DNA of 64,000 bases, taken from positions 19,538,501-19,602,500 of the forward strand of contig CM055317.2 in the NCBI GenBank assembly GCA_029255685.2, read 5' to 3'. Position 1 is the first letter of the stretch, and each line of letters begins with the position of its first letter. Under the pieces are notes generated by a model, which worked only from the letters and a program-made list of their open reading frames with translations, ran no database searches and was not told where the DNA came from. The position numbers and the translations under genes are program-made. Shown piece by piece: positions 57,226-64,000 of the stretch. The stretch comes from Silene conica. Its lineage: Eukaryota > Streptophyta > Magnoliopsida > Caryophyllales > Caryophyllaceae.

Positions 57226-57487
57226 CTCTGGGTTCGGTCTCTTAACAGGGTCACAAGAACAAGAAAAATGACAACATTTTTCTGACTTAATTCCCAACAT
57301 CGTCTCTATGAATATATTCAACCATAGGAAAAAAATACGAAGAACACCATATGTTTTTCGGTGTCTTCATAGGGTCACATAAACAACAGAAATGGTAGCA
57401 TTTTCCTAACATCCCCATCAATTCCAACATCATGAGTATGAATAGTGATCTTCAACAAAAATATTAAACTACGAAGAACACCATCTT
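57226..57487. repeat. Two tandem ~130-bp units
   Basis: 57226-57353 and 57354-57487 share GGGTCACA-AACAA, ACATTTT/GCATTTTCC, CAACATC and TACGAAGAACACCAT in the same order, about 75% alike by eye. The function is unknown. Confidence 0.7.
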
Positions 57488-58203
57488 TGTCAGAATTTCA
57501 GCTATTTTCTTCCACTGTACAACTTCTTAGATGCGATATGAGAAACATAAGACCATAATTAATATAACAAACAAAGATCATCAGTTTAACTATAAAAAAC
57601 AAGAACCTCCCAACGAAACCGTTAAAATAAACCTAATAAATTCATACTAAAATAAATCTCACATTCATACTAAAATAATACATAACTAAAACCATAAAAC
57701 TATCTCAAAACAATTATAATAAATAAAAAATAAAAATTTTAATTCCTTTATTTCATTCAACGTTTGTATGTGTCGTTTTAGCATTTTTTTAGATAAATAT
57801 TTGTTTCTTTTAGGGGTTTTCCCATTAATGCCCCTGTGGTATTCACTTTTCCCACTTGTACCCCTGCGTATAGCACTTTACTAGTCGTACCCCTAAACTT
57901 AATTAGTTAATCACATCAGTAGCCAAACATGTTTATGCCGTTTGTTTTAGACGTTAAGTGCCATGTTGACACTCTATTTGCCAAATAAGCATCTGACTTG
58001 GCAAAGGATTTTCCCATTGATGCCGTTGTGATTTTTTCTTTTCCCACTTGTATTCCCGCATTTTTGCATTTTCGGTTTCAATGTTGAGCTGATATCTTTA
58101 AAACCGTATTGCTTATTATACCCCTTTAAATTAGTAAAAAATTGTAATATATCGTTTATTATATCTCTTTTTATATCACATTAGATAACACCGTTATATA
58201 TTA

Positions 58204-58462
58204 CTCCCTCCATTCTTTTTATATCACCCCATTCCTTTATACACGTTTGTCGATGTTCATTTTTGTTTTGATTATATCTTTAGCTACATACTACTAAAAA
58301 TTATAAAAGTTTGATATTCTTAATCCTCTTATCAAGACAATCCAAAAAAGATCTCACATGAATATATTTCCGTGAACAGATTGAGAGAAAACTGACGTTG
58401 AATAATCGTTTGTGAATAGTGTCAAAAAGGGATTTTTGGTGATATAAAAAGAATGGAGTGAG
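58204..58462. mobile_element. Stowaway-like MITE inside the MULE
   Basis: The ends CTCCCTCCATTCTTTTTATA and TATAAAAAGAATGGAGTGAG form a nearly perfect inverted repeat with TA on both sides. The length is 259 bp. Confidence 0.9.
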
Positions 58463-58996
58463 TACCTTTTATTATATTCAAAAAAAATATTATCTAACAT
58501 TCACAACTTATTTTATATTAAGTGGACCAAGACGAGTGTCATTACTTGTCAATGCTCATATTGATCTTGCGGCGTCACTTATCTATTTCATCATTGAAGC
58601 ACTAACTAAATATTAGATTCTCAATCCCCTTTTTTTTTGTCTATCGTAAATTTTTCCCATATTTTTTCGGTTTTGATAAATTTTGTATTTATAGTCTTTT
58701 ATAGCTAATTTGTGGTCGTGTAATTTTTTAATTTTTAATCAAAATATTTCTGACACTTTTACTATTCAAGTAAATTTAACAATTGAATGTTTCGGTAAAT
58801 CTTCGGTTATTTACAATAAGATATATTTGTAATGTCTTGGATTAAACATCGGAAAATTTGGACTTTAAATCGGATATCCGACTCATGTAATTTCAATTCC
58901 AACAATTTTTTCATTCCTTTTAATTATTTTTTACGCAGGGGTACAAATGGGAAAAATGAAAACCACAGGGGCATCAATGGGAAAATCCTTTGCCAA

Positions 58997-59210
58997 TGTA
59001 ATACCCCAAGAGTATGAGATGAGATTGTGTAGAGATTTGTCCCACATTGGTAGAATGTGAGGCTTATGATATGTTTATAATAGCTTCCACCCACCATGTA
59101 ATAACAAGGCCTTGTGCTTTTGGGCTTAAGTGAGGACAAATGATGGGCCCAAAGGCTTACCTCCCATCTTATTGGGGTGTGTTATGACCGTGGTGGGCCG
59201 GGTTGTTACA
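58997..59210 (+). mobile_element. 214-bp TRIM-type solo LTR in the MULE right TIR
   Basis: It starts TGTAATACCCC, ends GGGTTGTTACA and has the perfect TSD GCCAA (58992-58996, 59211-59215). TCCCACATTGG and GTGAGGACAAA are shared with other TRIM/Cassandra LTRs; the latter recurs in the Cassandra copy at 35982. No 5S segment is seen. Confidence 0.9.
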
Positions 59211-59409
59211 GCCAAGTCAGGTGCTTATTTGGCAAATAGAGTGCCAACATGGCACTTAACGCCTAAAACCGACGGCATAAACATGTTTGGCTACTGATGG
59301 GTTTAACTAATTAAGTTTAGGGGTACGGCTAGTAAAGTGCTATACGCAGGGGTACAAGTGGGAAAAGTGAAAATCACAGGGGCATCAATGGGAAAAACCC
59401 TTTCTTTTA

Positions 59410-60123
59410 CTATGTTTATAGCTTGATTGATTATGTTATGAGTTTTTGTTAATTTGTAAGAGAGAAGATGAAGATTATAGTGAACGAAAATAGTATAACA
59501 GATAAAAATAGTAGCAAATGAAAAAGTAAAAGAAAGATTTTCAGGTTTTGTAGAGAGAGAAATGAAGATGAAGAAATTGTGTTTGAAAATTAAATTGAAA
59601 ATGAAATGTGAAGCTGAGAAGATGCTTTGAAAAGGTAAGGTTTTACTTTTTTTAATCAAATATGTCAATTCCAAGTCAGTCTACTAGTATCTACAAAGCC
59701 CACTACACACAACTTCACGTGACCCATTCCCATACCATTTTCACACAATATGGTACTATTCGCCCCGTCGCAAGCTTGCGACGGGTATATCCGTCTTAAG
59801 AAAAACGAAATGCTTCTTATATAGGCCTTCAAAGGACAACTCCTTAATGTCTCTTAAATTATACTCCCTCCTACCCGAGATAAGTGTCCCGTTTGCTAGT
59901 GAGTTGAAGATTTATGGATTGTGTATTTTGGGTAGGATAAGGGTATTTAGATTGGAGAGAGAAAGTATTCTATTGGGTTAAGGGTGGGTGGGTGGGTAAA
60001 TAAATATAACACAAATTCTTATTTGCAACGGCACTATCCGTCGCAAGTTTGTAACGGATACCGTTTCCTCTCACAAAATACCCACCTTTTCTCTCTCTCC
60101 AACACTATTCCTGTGGTCCCCTT
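59410..60123. other. Intergenic stretch with palindrome and MITE end
   Basis: It contains the CCCGTCGCAAGCTTGCGACGGG palindrome (59764-59785), a Stowaway-like single end (TACTCCCTCCTACCCG from 59862) without a partner, and a decayed palindrome copy after ATTCTTATTTGCAACGG at 60012. No gene. Confidence 0.6.
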
Positions 60124-60737
60124 TGTAAAACCCCTCGCGAAAGCGGAAATATAAAACACACAAAGGTACTAAAAATGCAGCGGAATTAAAACTTTTACAT
60201 AACTAAACATGCGAGGTGTCCTACTACAAACTGAAACATAAATAAGTATACAAGCGTAAAATAAAAGCAGCCCGGGATGGCACATCCCTACAGGCACTCA
60301 AAAACTGAAATGAAAATCTAAGTCTAGCTAACGTAAAAGTGTAAGTCAATCGATGAAGGATCATCGCTCGCTAGCTCCATGCAACCCCTCTGCCAACCTG
60401 TCATGTACCTACATACATGTAAACATGTACGCCACAATCAGTGGGGAGTGACTAGAGTTCTCCTAGCCACCTTTTGTGACAACACGTAACACACAAAGCG
60501 ATACAGAATACTCCAACATATATAACATGTGAAGCATAAACAACTCATCAACTGATATCATACTATCATGCGATTACATATGCACGGCTCTCAACCAACT
60601 TCATAAACCGTTAGGAAGGAGAGCCGGTTTCCCTACTGGTTACCCAGTCGGGGGGTCTTTCAATCCAACTATTTATGAAACCGAACAAGAGTCACCCAAT
60701 GCCTTGGATGATTGAACCATAACTAAATAAACAAATC

Positions 60738-60910
60738 ATAACTCATCATGCATATCTGACACTGTACCATTATCAAGGCAAGCAGATAAAACATCGTAAA
60801 CTCATCATGCATATCTGACACTGTACCATTATCAAGGCAAGCAGATAAAACATCGTAAACTCATCATGCATATCTGACACTGTACCATCATCAAGGCAAG
60901 CAGATAAAGC
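60738..60910. repeat. Three tandem copies of a ~61-bp unit in G3
   Basis: The unit contains CTCATCATGCATATCTGACA, CTGTACCAT and GGCAAGCAGATAAA, nearly identical in all three copies, directly left of the hairpin array. Confidence 0.9.
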
Positions 60911-60927
60911 ATTCATAACACTAGCAA

Positions 60928-61424
60928 TGGGTCCAGAGGTGAGCTTAACACATATCCCATTACTACACTATGTCGGGTCCAGAGGTGAGCTTAACACATA
61001 TCCCAACATACAATTCAAGTAAAGGGTCCAGAGGTGAGCTTAACACATATCCCTAAACTTACACAACATGAAAAGGGTCCAGAGGTGAGCTTAACACATA
61101 TCCCTAATCATCCAAAAGCAACGGGTCCAGAGGTGAGCTTAACACATATCCCGATGCTACAAACAAGTACTGGGTCCAGAGGTGAGCTTAACACATATCC
61201 CAATACACAGCTACCGCACAACGGGTCCAGAGGTGAGCTTAACACATATCCCGTGTACGACAACCGATCACGTGTCAGGTCCAGAGGTGAGCTTAACACA
61301 TATCCTGACACGCCCAAGCAAAACACGTAACGGGTCCAGAGGTGAGCTTAACACATATCCCGTCACGCGACATATAAACACGTAGTGGGTCCAGAGGTGA
61401 GCTTAACACATATCCCACCACGCG
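60928..61424 (-). repeat. G3 hairpin array: conserved 28-nt core, covarying stems
   Basis: Ten units (eight or nine identical in the core GGTCCAGAGGTGAGC + TTAACACATATCC) are separated by unique sequences of about 16-25 bp. In each unit the bases left and right of the core are complementary to each other, but differ between units: AATGGG/CCCATT, TATGTCGGG/CCCAACATA, AGCA-CGGG/CCCG-TGCT, CGTGTCAGG/CCTGACACG, CGT-GTGGG/CCCAC-ACG. This produces stem-loops with a constant loop and a variable stem. Confidence 0.88.
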
Positions 61425-61713
61425 ACAACCATTGTATCCACTAACATCCAAAGGTAGAAACTAACCTATAGTTCTAACTTCTTAAACCTCTAATCAACAC
61501 TTAATTGATCCCGGAAACTAAGACAAGGGAGAGCCGGTTTCCCTTTCGGTTACCCGACCGGGGGGTCTCTATCCTTACTCCATTCCCGAACCCAATATAA
61601 TGTTGCCCGTACGCCGGGGACCTCAAATACATGCCACGGGTACACGAAACGAGTTTCAAATAAAACTGATTAACCGTTTGAAAGTTACACGCGAAACAAC
61701 ACAAAACAGCCTT

Positions 61714-62112
61714 CAGGGATCCCCAGCCGGTCGGCAGGCAGCCGGTCGGCCGGCTGGTGATCCTTCAGCCCATACTTCTTTTGAAAACAACGGAATCAAC
61801 ACAAAGGACCCCCAGCCGGTCGGCAGGCAGCCGGTCGGCCGGCTGGGAATCCAACCTAGCCTTCGCAAAACTCAAAACCATCCCCACATGCACTCCCAGC
61901 CGGCTGGCAGGCGGCCGGTCTGCCGGCTGGGCTCCCTTTCTACTTAGGTTCTTCGCAAAATAAACACAAGGCAAAAATGACTACCAGCCGGTCGGCAGGC
62001 AGCCGGTCGGCCGGCTGGCAGTCCTAAGCCAACTTTCTCAAAACACGAAAAACACCCAATACGCTCTCCCAGCCGGTCGACCGGCGGCCGGTCGGTCGAC
62101 CGGCTCAGAGAG
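61714..62112. repeat. Five CCGG palindrome cassettes in G3 LTR
   Basis: Cassettes at about 61716-61765, 61809-61850, 61885-61935, 61978-62025 and 62062-62112 are built of GCCGGTCGGC and CCAGCCGG..CCGGCTGG. Outer arms are complementary in most: GGATC/GATCC, GACT/AGTC, GCTCTC/GAGAGC. The fifth contains GGTCGGTCGACC (62090-62101), the 12-mer of the copia and A2 dyads. Confidence 0.8.
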
Positions 62113-63038
62113 CCTGTCCGCAAAAACGAGATTTTCCAGCCCTTCAAAACTTTACAAATTGACATCAAAACTTCATAAATCATTACAAGCACGATTTGCC
62201 CAACATTATAAACATCAAATATCTCTATCTTATCAGCATACAATTCCCATAACAATCCTCAGATGATTATATTGAGTATCCGTCGCAAAATGTGAAAAAC
62301 TGAAAATATACTTAAGAACATATAACAACCACTTTAAGCATGAATTCCTCATAACAACATCATCCTAAACATGTTACTAAGTCCTTTGATCAATATATAT
62401 CAACAAAACAGAAACCAACACAAGAATCACAACAAACATGCTAATATACACATAAAGGCCGAGTTATCTCATTATCGTCACCTTTTAGCTTCTTAAACCA
62501 ACATGAATCCGACTCCAAGCTGCTCCTTTTGTCCAAGTCCGCACTAGAAAGATGGAGGGCGAGAAGAGGAATCCGTGGCCGCGAAAATCGTCTCAATCGG
62601 ATAAGAAATGAGGATTTTATGAGAGTTTTAAGGTTTGGAGGAGAAAACTAAAATGGTGTTTGTTACAAATCTGAAAAATGAAATGAAGGAGGGAGGTAGA
62701 AGATGGTGGGGTTAGGGTTTTGTGAGGAAAAAGAAGGAAAATGGGTCCATTAACAAGTTAGGCCCATATGACAAGTTTTAAGACGGTTTAAGCTAAAAAC
62801 ACCGACTTAAGGTAACTATAAACTTAAAACGATATAAATATTTCCGGACTATGAAATTAAATTGATAAGACGTAAATTACGCAATTAATTAAAATCTTAT
62901 TTAAATCCTTTTAAATATTCCCACATAAATTAATCGGTTATTTAAATGAAATACCAAGAATTACAAAATATAAATTATTTCTCGAACTTGAACTTAAAAT
63001 CTTTAAACTTCCGAATCCCGAAATATTGGGATGTTACA

Positions 63039-64000
63039 ATCACCCCATCTTTCAAAAAGTTTCGTCCTCGAAACTTGAAAACAGAAGTAGGTACGAAAAT
63101 AACTTTAACTACCAAAACGTACTACCTGGGTTATGGTAACCCAAAACTTTATCTTTCAAAAATTTCCCAGAAGAAAAAGATTTTAAGGCACCAGTCTCTG
63201 TCAGTGGACATTGGGATTCTCGTTACGTATTCAAGAGTCCGACATTCCAAATCTGAGACAAGTCCCAAATTTAAATCAGTCAAAATTAAAAATTTAGATT
63301 GATTCGGTGTTGATAAGCACAGCACAGGTTATTAGACGTCTCCAATAACAAGTTCCAGTGGCAATCAACGCTGAAATCCCTCAAAGTTGTAAAACATTCG
63401 GCTCTTTCAAACCAGGTTTCCTTCAAAATTAACTTTTACTCTCAAATTCTTGAAAGAGTAAAATTGTAAAAATGACAAAAGGTTACCTCTAACGGAAGAG
63501 AAAGTAGTTTCCAACTCCAAAAGCAGTAAGATTTTCCAAAAACAGTAAATTTAGAGTCAACAATAGGGAAACGAATTTCAAAAACAGTCGCTGGGAGCGC
63601 AGAAACAGTCATAGAGATTACCTTCGACACGAAGGATTAAGAGTTCCTAGTTTCACAGCTGACAGAACGTACAAGGAAGGATCGAAGGAATGAAACAACC
63701 AGGTTAGAGGTCAAGGAAAACAGTAACTCTTGCTAAACATGGGGTCACTAATCACTCGATCCATAATCAAAGCATCGTTACACGATTCCCAATATATCCC
63801 TAGCAGGGCAATTCAAGTGATCTATAGACTCTCAATGGTTTCACGATCCCTCTTATCATTATCTCTTCCACAGAACAAGGTATTCCTCAACAAGAAGGTT
63901 TCCAAAACTCTCACTCAGTTCACACTAAAATCCGTTCAACCACGGTTACGGATCTCTCACTCAAGGTGGAAGCCTAATACACATACTCCAGACCAAGGTT
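63039..64000 (-). mobile_element. Interior 3' end of G3
   Basis: It starts with the polypurine region (minus strand CTTTTTGAAAGATGGGGTGA) and the GACGAAACTT box. No chromodomain, integrase or other protein segment could be recognised in this kilobase, so it is noncoding interior. The rest lies beyond the window. Confidence 0.65.

Larger units (their letters stand above)
57813..59400. mobile_element. Mutator-like MITE with long, internally doubled TIRs
   Basis: A perfect 9-bp TSD TTTCTTTTA flanks it (57804-57812, 59401-59409). The inverted repeats of about 270 bp run 57813-58086 and 58917-59400 (the latter interrupted). Each TIR contains two copies of a ~60-bp unit (TTTTCCCATTGATGCCCCTG..CCCACTTGTACCCCTGCG). 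No transposase is present. It hosts a Stowaway MITE and a TRIM solo LTR. Confidence 0.92.
60124..63038 (-). repeat. G3: Tekay-like gypsy 3' LTR, 2.9 kb
   Basis: The LTR starts TGTAAAACCCC and ends GGGATGTTACA. On the minus strand the interior begins right of it with a typical GACGAAACTTTTTGAAAG tract, so this is the 3' LTR of a minus-strand element running out of the window. It shares several blocks with G2. It holds a 61-bp tandem repeat, a hairpin array and a cluster of CCGG palindromes. Confidence 0.88.

Noticed and set aside
59862-60000. Complete Stowaway MITE
   Set aside because: Only one end (TACTCCCTCC) is visible and no inverted partner occurs before the G3 LTR.
61034-61385. Overlapping open frames repeating SLTHIP-like peptides
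   Set aside because: They are translations of the hairpin array in several frames and on both strands.
60928-61424. CRISPR-like array (28-30-bp repeats, unique 16-25-bp spacers)
   Set aside because: It lies within a plant gypsy LTR, has no cas genes, and the spacer ends are complementary across each repeat. It is better explained as an array of stem-loops.

Overview
This is a window of plant nuclear DNA, from a eudicot with a large, transposon-filled genome. The evidence is tRNA-iMet-primed and tRNA-Asp-primed LTR elements, a Cassandra LTR carrying 5S sequence, a plant L1-type LINE, Stowaway and Harbinger MITEs, a MULE and a Helitron with the CTAG hairpin end. Caryophyllales is only a guess. 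I found no convincing host gene: nearly every recognisable protein belongs to a mobile element.

Layout. (1) 1-7850: a Ty1/copia element on the minus strand, left LTR cut by the window edge. (2) 7851-40809: a chromodomain Ty3/gypsy element (G1, plus strand) whose 5' LTR has been hit many times. The copia sits at its left. A ~3.1 kb Tekay-like solo LTR (G2, 9902-33385, TSD AATTG) is inserted in it. G2 in turn holds an Athila-like element (A1, 11427-27817, TSD CTTAA) and a LINE (about 29150-33122, itself hit by a Stowaway MITE). A1 holds a second Athila-like element (A2, 14945-20894, TSD CTGCG). G1's gag is interrupted by a Cassandra solo LTR (35750-36094). By-eye LTR divergence follows the nesting: about 7% for G1, 2.5% for A1, 0.6% for A2. 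(3) 40810-44840: MITE debris, a 1.35 kb Helitron and AT-rich sequence. (4) 44846-45138: a complete 293-bp TRIM. (5) 45205-48589: a MULE containing a Harbinger MITE that contains a second Harbinger element with a Myb/SANT gene. (6) 49283-53350: a decayed hAT transposase gene between direct copies of a 32-bp palindromic minisatellite. (7) 53385-57812: LTR-like remnant, a SINE and tandem repeats. (8) 57813-59400: a second MULE with a Stowaway and a TRIM solo LTR inside. (9) 60124-64000: a 2.9 kb Tekay-like LTR (G3) and the start of its interior.

The most striking signal is a layer of DNA or RNA structure not explained by genes. First, the 12-mer GGTCGACCGACC occurs as pairs separated by exactly 9 nt (21-bp period, two helical turns) in both the copia leader and the Athila-like A2, in LTRs and interior; the 12-mer itself also appears in the Tekay-like G3 LTR. 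A sister motif, CTCGATCGAG, is paired at about 20-22 bp in A1 and the copia. Second, all three Tekay-like LTRs carry arrays of short hairpins with conserved loops and stems that differ from unit to unit but stay self-complementary. That covariation suggests the fold is conserved rather than the stem sequence. I do not know of a description of either pattern, but I could not search.
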